Assembly (NCBI GenBank): GCA_963971285.1
Contig: OZ020265.1
Coordinates: 2,926,001 to 2,990,000, forward strand
Reading direction: 5' to 3'
Length of the DNA: 64,000 nucleotides
Source: Astropecten irregularis
Lineage: Eukaryota > Echinodermata > Asteroidea > Paxillosida > Astropectinidae
Shown here: in pieces, positions 24,916 to 34,798 of the stretch
Layout of the letters: each line of letters starts with the position of its first letter
Position numbering within the stretch: position 1 is the stretch's first letter
The notes under the pieces: generated by a model
What the model saw: the letters and a program-made list of their open reading frames with translations, nothing else
Databases searched by the model: none
What the model was told of the DNA's origin: nothing
Translations under genes and position numbers: made by a program

Positions 24916-25471
24916 CTAACATGTAGTTTTGAAGTAGCAGATTTACAGTTTATGCATGATATTCAGGCATACATAATACATTGAAATGCACAATTTGAAC
25001 TTATTGCAATGTGTAAACTTTATGTGCTTAAAAACCATTTCACACATTTCAAATGACATGAAATCAACTCATGCAAGCTGACACCTACTCAAGAATTTGT
25101 AATTATTATTTGTGAACATCACATTTCACTTTGCACCAAAATTCACAAGTAAAACTTTAACCTGGCCTCAACCACTAGGTGTTGATAGTGTAAGACGTAC
25201 CCTATCCTCTAAAAAAATATAAAGGTCTTTTCACACGACGCAAAAAACTGAGCGAATGTGCGACCAGTATTTACATGCCATCATGTGATAGTGGGTCTGT
25301 TCAATGTTGTCATCTCATTTGGCACACAGCAACGGTGGAAATGTGCAAAGAAGAATGTGGAAGATATATTAGTGATCTTTGCTCGTTTTCACTGCTGTTC
25401 TGTGCCAAATGAGCTGACAAAATACGTGTTATAAGTCATGTCACAATCAGGTTTTTTTATTGTATAAGAGT

Positions 25472-25828
25472 GCCCCTTTTTATAACTGTGGTTCTCATTT
25501 CTTTTTCACCTTGAGGGAGGGTCCGTCGGTCGGACAAACAAAAAGTTTGGAGGAAAAAAAATATGGCTGAAACACAAAACCTAAAGAAAATGATGAGAAA
25601 TGTTCATTGTACATGCATTCACTGTAATCTCATTTGAATAATGTTTTATTATTTTTGTGATAGAAAGTAAAAATCTGTCTTCAGAAATTCTGGAATTTGT
25701 TTTTTGTCTTGAATTAATATTATGTCATTCTGGACAGGGTCGGCTGCAAAAAACAATTTTTTTTTTCTTTGGTCGGAGTGCAAAATATGGGTCGGTCGAA
25801 AATGAGAACCACAGTAATAAAAAGCGGC
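25472..25828. mobile_element. DNA element with about 29-bp inverted termini
   Basis: Left end 25472-25500 (ACTGTGGTTCTCATTT) and right end 25800-25828 (AAATGAGAACCACAGT) match over about 29 bases with one mismatch and one gap. The interior near both ends carries GGTCGGT-type runs like those in the elements at 28209 and 29603. No transposase is seen. Confidence 0.85.
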
Positions 25829-25894
25829 ACACTAATGATAAGGAAGAGCTTTTCAATGGGAGGCAATCTGCTTTACCCCTTGAGACTGGCATCA

Positions 25895-26135
25895 GGGGCC
25901 AATTTCATAAAACTGTTAAGCACAAAAATTTGCTAAGCATGACATTTCTGTCTTAATAAAAACAGGGTTAACAACCAAATTTCCACGTGTTGTGTATCAC
26001 TTGTGATTGTTTTTTGGCTGTTGTTCGCTGACCATAATTATCAAATGGAATTTTCAATGGGGGTTTGTTTTATTGGGCGAGAAATGTTTGTGCTAAGCAA
26101 ACTTTTGTGCTTAACAGTTTTATGAAATTGGCCCC
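25895..26135. mobile_element. Family C MITE downstream of the second PAQR gene
   Basis: It runs from GGGGCCAATTTCATAAAACT to AGTTTTATGAAATTGGCCCC, 241 bp and close to the copy at 19454. Its right edge is 51 bases from the PAQR stop codon. On the minus strand it offers an AATAAA (26068-26073), so it could supply that gene's polyadenylation signal. Confidence 0.9.
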
Positions 26136-26186
26136 AGTACAATTTCACCTAAAATGGAGATCTATGTCCCAAGTCACTTTCAAAGT

Positions 26187-27233
26187 TTACTTTTCTTTTT
26201 GTGAAGTATTATTATTCATATTATTAGTACTCTGACAACCGATGGTTAGTATACCCTGTTTCTGTTTAACTTTGCGTAGATGTTCCTTCTTCCATATCAA
26301 AGCAGTGAAACCACATATTATAATGAGATTCATGATGATTACAGCTAGCACAATACCAGCTGTATTTGCAATGCTTGGCATAGGTAACACAGACAGAAGA
26401 TAAGAGCGTCTGTATTGAAAATCAAATATATTTGCTTTTAACTGACAGTAAGATGCCACACTGCTGATGATATGAAACCACTGATGACTGTGACCAATGA
26501 TATCAAACTTGCCAGGAGCAACAACTTCAGGGAAATGAGTTGCATAAATGAGGATTGTTACTGCACACAAGATGAACTGATAAATGTGGAACTGTATGGC
26601 ATTAGAATGACAGTCATCTCCTTCACAGAACACACAGCGATACAGCAGAGGCAGACTGCAGAATGTGTAGGGCAACGTGAATGAAATAATACGAAACACC
26701 TTCTGTAGTTTCAAACCAGCCACAAGTCGAGACAAGCAAGCTAGTACAGTACACAGTAGGGCATTGAAGACACAAACTGGTACGAAGTAACGATGGTACG
26801 TTGTCTCCATAAGAACCTTAGGAAACACATACATGCTGTACATGATAGAACAGGCTAGGCTGTAAATACTTAAGGCACCGTAGTCCAAAAAGAAAAAGAT
26901 GTGACGTGATCTTTCAGACATACAATTGAAGAGATGAGCAGTACAGCTGACTAGCATGTACAAGCAGACTGATGCAAGATAAACCTGTAATGGATAGGTG
27001 AATGGATCAACATCAAATCTCAATTCATACCACAGCCATTGAGATGACATCCATATGAACCAGCATGATGTCAAGAAATGAGTCCAGAAATTCAAGGTTT
27101 CATTGTTAAAACTGAAGGCACTCAGGATGCAGGATGACACACTGCTACGACATGAACGGTAACCGGTGACAATAAATGGTTCCCTGAAATCCTTGGGTAC
27201 GTGTTGAACCCGCAGTAGCTTAATGGTCCACAT
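26187..27233 (-). CDS. Class II PAQR membrane receptor (membrane progestin receptor type), copy 2
   Basis: This 348-residue protein has the same layout as the copy at 13968: EPFIVTGYR, FNNETLNFWTHF, SCTAHLFNCMSE, LDYGA, FPEVV with GHSHQWFHI, eight membrane segments and a polar tail with a short Asn-rich insertion (NNMNNNTSQKEK). I start at the ATG matching copy 1 (27231-27233). A longer open frame reaches 27485, but it crosses a clear acceptor (TTTTTTTAACAG, exon from 27258) and an AT-rich stretch, so that part is intron. Residues 1 to about 108 and from the CSLPLLYRCVF segment to WKKE are almost unchanged between the copies. The membrane segments between them differ at nearly half their residues, yet keep the DYGA motif and the FVPVCV and CTVLAC phrases. 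Both copies look intact and functional. Confidence 0.93.
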   Translation of the reverse strand: MWTIKLLRVQHVPKDFREPFIVTGYRSCRSSVSSCILSAFSFNNETLNFWTHFLTSCWFIWMSSQWLWYELRFDVDPFTYPLQVYLASVCLYMLVSCTAHLFNCMSERSRHIFFFLDYGALSIYSLACSIMYSMYVFPKVLMETTYHRYFVPVCVFNALLCTVLACLSRLVAGLKLQKVFRIISFTLPYTFCSLPLLYRCVFCEGDDCHSNAIQFHIYQFILCAVTILIYATHFPEVVAPGKFDIIGHSHQWFHIISSVASYCQLKANIFDFQYRRSYLLSVLPMPSIANTAGIVLAVIIMNLIIICGFTALIWKKEHLRKVKQKQGILTIGCQSTNNMNNNTSQKEK

Positions 27234-27473
27234 TGTGGCAATTGCAATGCTTCCAAACCTGTTAAAAAAAAACATAAACACAACATTAATTAATAAAACA
27301 AGAATCTGCTTATAATTCATAAATGATGTTAAAAACATTAAAACAAAACATGAACAATTTAAACAGTAATAATGACAACAACATGAGATGTACAGTTTGG
27401 ATACATTCGACCCAGCAGGGATTCCAATTTTCCAACATGTCCGATAGAAATGTAGCTGAATACAGCACATAAA

Positions 27474-27988
27474 TAAACTCCTCAAAAAAAGTTCTGCAAC
27501 TCAAGTTTGAGGGATGATATCTTTTTTGTTACTGATCTATGAACAGTGAAACTGGTATCATTGGAAAGCGTGATTATTCCTCTTTACAATGATGTGTCAT
27601 TTGCTATGTTAATGAAATCGTGGAGTGTACAGTCCTGATAAATATGGAGCAAGGTCAAAATGAAATGTTGCAAAATGTGTTGTTTTCAGTAGTGAATTCC
27701 CAACTGTTAAGTTTGATGAATAATGTTGATGCGCTGATGCGTGAAAGCACAGTCGGTCCAAAGGCAAGCATCCTGTATATTCATTTACATTTTGCAACAT
27801 TTCACTTCTGACTTTGCCCTTTATTCAGGAGCAATGCACATTCCATGATTACATTTAATCACAACAAATGACACATTATGTAAAGAGGAATTATGAAGCT
27901 TTCCAATGATACCAGTTTCACCGTTCATAGATCACTAACAAAATATCATCCCTCAAACTTGAGTTGCAGCACTTTTTTGAGGGGTTTA
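27474..27988. mobile_element. Palindromic foldback element, about 130-bp arms
   Basis: Left arm 27474-27606 and right arm 27858-27988 are near-perfect inverted copies (CTGCAACTCAAGTTTGAGGG, GTGAAACTGGTATCATTGGA, and their complements). A second, inner pair (GAAATGTTGCAAAATG against CATTTTGCAACATTTC) makes almost the whole 515 bp fold on itself. It lies in the presumed first intron or promoter of PAQR copy 2. Confidence 0.9.
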
Positions 27989-28208
27989 GTTCATATCTTG
28001 CTCTCGCTGCAGTGGGCAGAATGAGCATAAAAAGCTTCAAAACACAAGACTCAAAATGGATGAAAAACAAAGACGAATATAATGTTTATAAAACACTATA
28101 ATGGCAGTACATGTGTACAAGTACATGCATGCATTTGAAATCAGACTCAGATATACATATCTGTACATACAACATGTACACATGTACATGTACACTGTAT
28201 GTGAGTAA

Positions 28209-28624
28209 GGCCACAAAAAAAAAATGGTTGTATTGGAGTAACGGAGGGTTGGAAAATAGGGTAGGGCGGGCGGATTTTATTTTATTTTAATTAAATTTTT
28301 CCTGTGTTAAATGCTTTTTTTCCTGTATATCACAGAATTTGACGAGTCAAATAAAGACAAGAAATGACATAACAACTTTAACCAGTCTGGTTTTTGAGGT
28401 AAGTGTTTTGAGGTCAGTGAAAATACTACACACTTCCGGTTTAATATTGGAAGTTATGTGTTTACGGAGGAGTCAAATTTGCTTGTTTGTTTGTTTTTTC
28501 TTTATTGATTTTTTTCCCCCGATTTTTTTTTTTATTTTTTTTTTTTTGGTTTAAAATGTTTACGGTCGGGGCATATTTTTGGGTCGGGCGGGTTACGCCA
28601 ATACAACCATTTTTTTTTATGGCC
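28209..28624. mobile_element. DNA element with about 34-bp inverted termini
   Basis: Left GGCCACAAAAAAAAAATGG, GTTGTATTGGAGTAACG mirrors right CGCCAATACAACC, ATTTTTTTTTATGGCC. G-rich GGGCGGGCGG and GTCGGGCGGG motifs sit just inside each end. The interior is T-rich and non-coding. The 27989-28208 stretch has ACATGTAC repeats only. Confidence 0.85.
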
Positions 28625-28834
28625 AGGTGCAGGTATTTAAAAATTTAAATCAACAACACAAAGGAAGATCACAATTTTAGGAAAAAAAATACTGTCATAC
28701 AAGGTGAATAAAAATATTGATTGTTGCAGAATTTGTACTGGTGCTGTACCAGCTGAGCTAGTCAGACCTATGTCTATGTATTAAAACTAAATTATAATAA
28801 AATCATCAAATAGCCACAAAGGAAACTGACTGAA

Positions 28835-28975
28835 TTTTAGGTCATTGAAAAGTGAACAAAGAAATATTGACTGCAGCGGGATTCAAACCAGCAACCTATT
28901 GAATACCGCACCAGTGCTACATGTACACGACTGAGCTATCCAGCCCTAATAGTGGCCTGGTGTCCCTAAAAGTCA
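28835..28975 (-). mobile_element. Family T single arm (tRNA-like)
   Basis: Outer flank GGTCATTGAAAAGTGAACAA, then a minus-strand tRNA-like arm (B-box region GGGATTCAAACC, A-box region ACTGAGCTATCCAGCCC) with a six-base insertion near the anticodon arm. Confidence 0.7.
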
Positions 28976-29261
28976 ATGGACCTTTCCCATGAAATATGCT
29001 AATTAGATATGCGCATGCGCAAATGAACTACTGGTTGGCAAGGAAGTTACAGCTGGGCAATTCCAGCGTAACGGACATGACAATTTCACAGTTTTTGCCT
29101 TTTTTAGAGGATCATAAATTAGGATTGGCAGTTTGCAAACAGTTTTAATTAGGCTTATCAGACACATTTAACTATCAGTGGCATATGTAGTAAATTTTAT
29201 GTAATTTCATTGAACAGTTGAACATGTCCTGCGGACATGACATCAAGTGGCATTTGGTGTC

Positions 29262-29465
29262 ATGTGCGCAGGGCTAATCAAACAAACAAAGCCATCTCTA
29301 CCCTCACCTGTACCCATTTACACCTGGGTGAAGAGGATGTGTGATAAAGCGTCTTGGGACGCAAGCACAATTAACCCATGGCTGGATTCAAACCCACAAT
29401 CGATTGACCCCAAGATCTTGAGTACCACACGCCAGACCACTAGGCCACAGTATCACTCCCACACT
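29262..29465 (-). mobile_element. tRNA-derived SINE (family H)
   Basis: On the minus strand: a tRNA-like head (GTGGCCTAGTGGTCTGGCGT; GGGTTTGAATCCAGCC), then a body with GTGAGGGTAGAGATGGCTTT and GATTAGCCCTGCGC. A longer copy is at 54283-54640. Confidence 0.8.
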
Positions 29466-29602
29466 GTGCCTGGCAATCTAAAACATTCTAATCTGACATC
29501 ACAGACTACATACATGTACATGGTCTGTCATTCACTCATGCAGGGATGGGGCACAAACTGTCTACATGCATAGTACATGTATAATGTTCCCATTATACAC
29601 CA

Positions 29603-30025
29603 TAAGGCCTAAAAATTTTTGTGTTGGCCTCAGCGACCGACCGTAAAATGCCAAAACTTTGGGTCGGGATTTTTATTTTATTTTTTTTTTCTCTGAGTCC
29701 TAAAGTATAACAACTCACCATTTTTGACAGAAAATGTAAGATTTAGCAGTAAAAAAGCATGTCTCCTCAAAACGACCCAAGACCGTTGATTTATAAGCCC
29801 TGGTGACCATACATCCTGGATTTTAATTTAGATTTGTATGTACATGTAATGCGCTCTCGAACAGGTTGATCCTGGAGGGAGCGCACGATAAGTGCAATAA
29901 ATTATTATTATTATTATTTATTCTTAAATGTTTGAAAGTCTGCCAACAAAAAAAAATCGACCGACCGACCCAAAGTTTTAATTTTTCCACTTGAGGGCAA
30001 CACATCAATTAATTTTTAGGCCTTA
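29603..30025. mobile_element. DNA element with inverted termini and nested retroelement tail
   Basis: Ends TAAGGCCTAAAAATTTTTGT and TAATTTTTAGGCCTTA are inverted, with CCGACCG or CGACCGACCGACCC runs just inside. Around 29848-29920 an unrelated insert reads GCGCTCTCGAACAGG, GGAGGGAGCGC and ends in (TTA)n, like the 3' tail of a SINE or LINE. Confidence 0.8.
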
Positions 30026-30166
30026 GTTTGTGCAGAACACATTCATGAATGCATTTAATAATGTGTCTGGTGCCTTGTGGAGACAAGCACAATGACAATA
30101 GGTTAAATATGGCTCTTGGTTCTTGGTTGTTGTTCCTCCAAAATACTCCTGGGGTTGGGGTTGGTT

Positions 30167-30445
30167 TTATTGGGTTTTTAAGATTGCAGCTTTAAATTTG
30201 TCTGCGTCAGGTAGGCATACCAGAGAAGGGTCAAGGTTATTCCATGAAGCAATTGTGGGGGGGTGGGGGGGAGTTCTTGTACACATGGAGCCTCGAAGAT
30301 GGTACCTCGAATTGTTCCTATCTGGTTTAGGTTTAATATTTGCTTGGGGGTCTAAATCTAACTTGCCATGTAGCATCTTAAAGAAACAGCTTAAGCTTAA
30401 GCGTCTCCATGGGGAAATTCTAAAGATGTATCCGTAGGTCTCCAC
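30167..30445 (-). pseudogene. LINE reverse-transcriptase C-terminal remnant
   Basis: The minus-strand frame encodes about 92 residues including RRLSLSCFFKMLHGKLDLDP and PPTIASWNNLDPSLVCLP, then ADKFKAAIL before a stop. The pattern of RRxxRLxxFYKILHG, then PRTIxxWNxLP and DxFKxxL, is typical of the end of the second open reading frame of CR1, RTE or Jockey-type non-LTR retrotransposons. The catalytic FADD region and endonuclease are absent, so it is a 5'-truncated dead copy. Long G-runs have altered the middle. The exact clade cannot be told. Confidence 0.6.
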
Positions 30446-31249
30446 AAGGTTTACACTAAACTGAAATTTGGAATTAAACTAAAAAAGGGAACGTTTCCAA
30501 GGTAACATACATGTAATTATCAAAGAGAAGTCACAAAGTATTTTATACAGGGGACGTTCGCTATAAATTTCAATCAAGGAAAAATCTATTTTTCAGAGAG
30601 CGTTCATTAGTACACCAGAACAAAGTCATGTCTCCACAAGGATACAAATTACTGGTTTACAAGTGTGTTTGTAATATTCTCACATGTGTACATTTTGTAT
30701 ACAGGTACATGTACAGTATGTGTACATCATTTAACATATTACAGGCATGCAACGCAGATTTAAAAAAAACAAACAAGGAAATTCCAATCTTTACCATACT
30801 TTATATATACTTTGTACAGTATTTTTCACTTCAACATGGCATAAGATTGAAAAAAGAGGAAATCAGCTGATCCAAGATACATAAGTTGCATGCCTGATAT
30901 TAATTTGCCTGCATGGCACACACTAGCCTAGCATACACACTGTACTTTGTACATGTATGCACAATGTAGGCCTATAACCTTCTCTTCAGTCTGTCAGTCT
31001 TTGTATTGCCGGCCAATTAATGGTTGCTAGGGTGGATTATGTGTTGCTAGGGTAGATTATGTGTAACAAGGACCCAAATGTGTATTACATGTATACATGG
31101 TCATGAATGTATGATAATATACAAACATGATCGAGTGCAAATCACTGCAATCTTATGTACAGATCTGAACGAAACAAACTAGACTCGCGCGTGAGGTGCG
31201 CGGAGGAAAAAATTTAAATTATTAGTAGCTAGGGAGCGGGTGGCTAGCG
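30446..31249. other. No supported gene
   Basis: AT-rich DNA with TACATGTACA repeats, then a GC-rich lead-in (GACTCGCGCGTGAGGTGCGC) to the satellite block that follows. No coding or family match is seen. Confidence 0.5.
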
Positions 31250-31612
31250 CGCATTAGCGCGCGGGCTTTATTTTCTTTATAAAAAGCGGCCGAAATACTT
31301 CACACACAGGGCAGTCCCACGCACCTAGCGCGCAGGCTTTATTTTCTTTATAAAAGCGGCCGCAATACTTAACACACAGGGCAGTCCCACGCACTCCACG
31401 CACCTAGCGCGCGGGCTTTATTTTCTTTATAAAAAGCGGCCGAAATACTTAACACACAGGGCAGTCCCACGCACTCCACGCACCTAGCGCGCGGGCTTTA
31501 TTTTCTTTATAAAAAGCGGCCGCAATACTTCACACACACAGAGCAGTCCCACGCACTCCACGCACCTAGCGCGCGGGCTTTATTTTCTTTATAAAAAGCG
31601 GCCGCAATACTT
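31250..31612. repeat. About 80-bp GC-rich tandem repeat, 5 copies
   Basis: AGCGCGCGGGCTTTATTTTC starts copies at about 31255, 31327, 31405, 31485 and 31568 (spacings 72-83). Each unit includes TTTATAAAAAGCGGCCG and GGGCAGTCCCACGCACTCCA. Units differ mainly by loss or gain of the CACGCACTCCA block. Confidence 0.93.
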
Positions 31613-31616
31613 CACT

Positions 31617-32215
31617 TGTTGGATCGACGAACCAATCAACACCAGCGGAATGGATTGAGCTTTCTGTCTTCTACATGTTGGTCGGCCAATAGGCGACCTG
31701 TATAATCAGGACAACGACGTGCTTGGAGCGGCATCACAAAGGATTTCTTGAAGCTGCTCGAAACATTGCGACAGTAGTCACGCCCATTCAGACCGTGTTT
31801 TTCTCCCAGGCTAGTTTTATTTCAACTTTTCTCCCCGACTATAGTTTTATTTCAACTTTTCTCCCAGACTATAGTTTTATTTCAACTTTTCTCCCAGACT
31901 ATAATTTTATATTAACTTTTCTCCCAGACTATAGTTTTATTACAACTTTCAGTCTGCCGGAGAGAAGCTCCAGGATCTGAGGAAGCATTTATTTCGATCG
32001 TTTATTTCAGATGAATGTAGTAGAATAACTAATTCTTAAAGTTTTCATATTCTCTATTTAAATTTTGGTTTGTAAAATTTGTTGACTATGCAATGTCCCG
32101 ACTCCCGTCGTCATCAACCAAAAGGACAAACGATCATTACTATATTATGAAATAATAAACTTCATGGACCTCGTGGTTATTAGATGCGGCACATATGCCT
32201 TTTCACACGACATTG
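31617..32215 (+). repeat. Duplicated locus, unit 1, with a short 30-bp array
   Basis: The head has TTGTTGGATCGACGAACCAA, a CCAAT pair (ACCAATCAACACC; GGCCAATAGGCGACC) and TGTATAATCAGG. Then come about 4.5 copies of a 30-bp unit (31812-31945) and the tail TTTCAGTCTGCCGGAGAGAA, running on to GATGCGGCACATA. The 30-bp unit is divisible by three, so one frame reads FISTFLPDYS repeats, but the same array in unit 2 is frame-broken. Confidence 0.85.
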
Positions 32216-32500
32216 AAAATCTCTCAACCATTGAGAAATTCTCTCATGGGTCTTGACTCTGGACTTCGGTCAAAATCTCTCAAGAACTCACCGGGGTTCG
32301 GCGCAACGCTGGCACGCCTGTCTGGCATTCCAAACTCTTTATTTCAGATCGAGCCTCGGGCTTATTTCAGTTATTTGTTACACGATTACTATAGCAACAC
32401 TGTTTCTAAGATACTGGAGCGTACCATGCCAGTCAAGAGCGCCAAGGCCAACGAAAGATGAATATATCAATTTATGACTGGTCGTATCTGATCCGCCCTT

Positions 32501-34405
32501 GTTGGATTGACGAACCAATCAACACCAGCGGAATGGATTGAGCTTTCAGTCATAATAATAGGCCTACATGTTGGTCGGCCAATAGGCGACCTGTATAATC
32601 ACGACAACAACATGCTTGGAGCGGCATCACAGAGGATTTCTTGTAGCTGCACGAAACATTCCGGCAGTAATCACGCCCAGTCAACCGTGTTTTTCTCACA
32701 GGCTAGTTTTATTTTATCTTTTCTCCCCGACTTTAGTTTTATTTTAACTTTTCTCCCCGACTATAGTTTTATTTCAACTTTTCTCCCCGACTATAGTTTT
32801 ATTTTAACTTTTCTCCCAGACTGTAGTTTTATTTAAACTTTTCTCCCAGACTATAGTTTTATTTTAACTGTTCTCCCAGACTATAGTTTTATTTTAACTT
32901 TTCTCCCAGACTATAGTTTTATTTTAACTTTTCTCCCAGACTTGTTTTATTTTAACTTTTCTCCCAGACTATAGTTTTATTTCAACTTTTCTCCCAGACT
33001 ATAGTTTTCTTTCAATCTTTCTCCCAGACTATAGTTTTATTTCAACTTTTCTCCCCGACTATGTTTTATTTCAACATTTCTCCAAGACTATAGTTTAATT
33101 TCAACTTTTCTCCCAGACTACAGTTTTATTTTAACTTTTCTCCCAGACTATAGTTTTATTTCAACTTTTCTCCCCGACTATAGTTTTATTTTAACTTTTC
33201 TCCCAGACTGTAGTTTTATTTCATCTTTTCTCCCAGACTTTATTTTTATTTCAACTTTTCTCCAAGACTATAGTTTAATTTCAACTTTTCTCCCAGACTA
33301 CAGTTTTATTTTAACTTTTCTCCCAAACTATAGTTTTATTTCAACTTTTCTCCCAGACTATAGTTTTATTTTAACTGTTCTCCCAGACTATAGTTTTATT
33401 TTAACTTTTCTCCCAGACTATAGTTTTATTTTAACTTTTCTCCCAGACTAGTTTTATTTAAACTTTTCTCCCAGACTACAGTTTTATTTCAACTTTTCTC
33501 CAAGACTACAGTTTTATTTGAACTTTTCTCCCAGACTATAGTTTTATTTCAACTTTTCTCCCAGACTGTAGTTTTATTTAAACTTTTCTCCCAGACTACA
33601 GTTTTATTTCAACTTTTCTCCAAGACTATAGTTTTATTTCAACTTTTCTCCCAGACTAGTTTTATTTTAACGTTTCTCCCAGACTACAGTTTTATTTCAA
33701 CTTTTCTCCAAGACTATAGTGTTATTTCAACTTTTCTCCCAGACTATAGTTTTATTTCAACTTTTCTCCAAGATTTTAGTTTTATTTGAACTTTTCTCCC
33801 AGACTACAGTTTTATTTGAACTTTTCTCCCAGACTATGGTTTTATTTCAACTTTTCTCCCAGACTGTAGTTTTATTTTAACTTTTCTCCCAGACTGTAGT
33901 TTTATTTTCACTTTTCTCCAAGACTATAGTTTTATATAAACTTTTCTCCAAGACTAGTTTTATATAAACTTTTCTCCCAGACTATGATTTTATTACAACT
34001 TTTCTCCCAGACTGTATTTTTATTTCAACTTTTCTCCCAGACTGTAGTTTTATTTTCACTTTTCTCCCAGACTAAAATTTTATTGCCACTTTTCTCTCAG
34101 ACTATAGTTTTATTTCAACTTTTCTCCCAGACTATAATTGTATTGCAACTTTTCTCCCAGATTATAGTTTTATTACAACTTTCAGTCTGCCGGAGAGAAG
34201 CTCCAGGAACTCAGGAAGCATGAATGTCGTAGAATAACTAAGGTTTAATATTCTCTATTTAAATTTTGGTTTGTAAAATGTGTTGACTTTGCAATGTCCC
34301 GTCGTCATCAACCAAAAGGACAAGACGATCATTACTATTATGAAATAGTAAACTTCACCTCGTGGTTATAAAGATGCGGCACATAGCACTTTTCACATGA
34401 AATGC
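32501..34405 (+). repeat. Duplicated locus, unit 2, with an expanded 30-bp array
   Basis: Same head and tail as unit 1 (GGATTGACGAACCAATCAAC; AACTTTCAGTCTGCCGGAGA; TAAACTTCACCTCGTGGTTA). The array 32703-34170 holds roughly 49 copies of TATAGTTTTATTTCAACTTT plus TCTCCCAGAC. Several units are 27 or 28 bases, which shifts the reading frame repeatedly, so coding is unlikely. Variant units (TTTCAAC, TTTTAAC, TTTAAAC) occur in blocks, suggesting recent local amplification. Confidence 0.88.
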
Positions 34406-34536
34406 ACATCGGCTGTGTTATCTTTAGTTGGGAGAATTGAGATTTTGAGAATTGAGAATTAAGATTCCCATATACATGTAATAGCTTTATCCGCGGAGGA
34501 GATATATAATAATAATGCAAACAATTTATTACCCTT

Positions 34537-34798
34537 CAACCACGCTGATAAGCACTTCACTAAGTGCCTTTGAGCACATTTTTATGAAAAAAGCATGCGC
34601 TAGCTCAGGTGGGATTCAAACTCACGACCTCCTGCTTACTAGTACACATGTACAGTGCAGATGCCATACCTGCTAGGCACCAAGCTAGCTGGGGGTCAGT
34701 AGAGTGAATCGCAGAGTGGTGCTTTGTTATATTTTACGTGTGCAAAGGCACTCAATGAACTTATTGAAGTGCTTATCATTATCAACGTGGTTTAAGAG
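34537..34798. mobile_element. Foldback element carrying a tRNA-like gene
   Basis: Arms (CCACGCTGATAAGCACTTCA and AGTGCCTTTGAGCACA against GAAGTGCTTATCATTATCAA and TGTGCAAAGGCACT) flank a minus-strand tRNA-like segment (34608-34695; AGGAGGTCGTGAGTTTGAAT as its T arm). It differs from family T in arm sequence. 34406-34536 is unassigned. Confidence 0.7.

Noticed and set aside
25657..25956. 99-codon plus-strand open frame
   Set aside because: It spans the right end of one DNA element and the left end of a family C MITE, so it is a composite of repeat sequence.
27234..27485. N-terminal extension of PAQR copy 2 by about 84 residues
   Set aside because: The segment crosses a clear splice acceptor (TTTTTTTAACAG), has no counterpart in copy 1 and reads as intron sequence in low-complexity AT-rich DNA.
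31250..34170. CRISPR-like array
   Set aside because: Repeats are directly adjacent without unique spacers, and the genome is eukaryotic.
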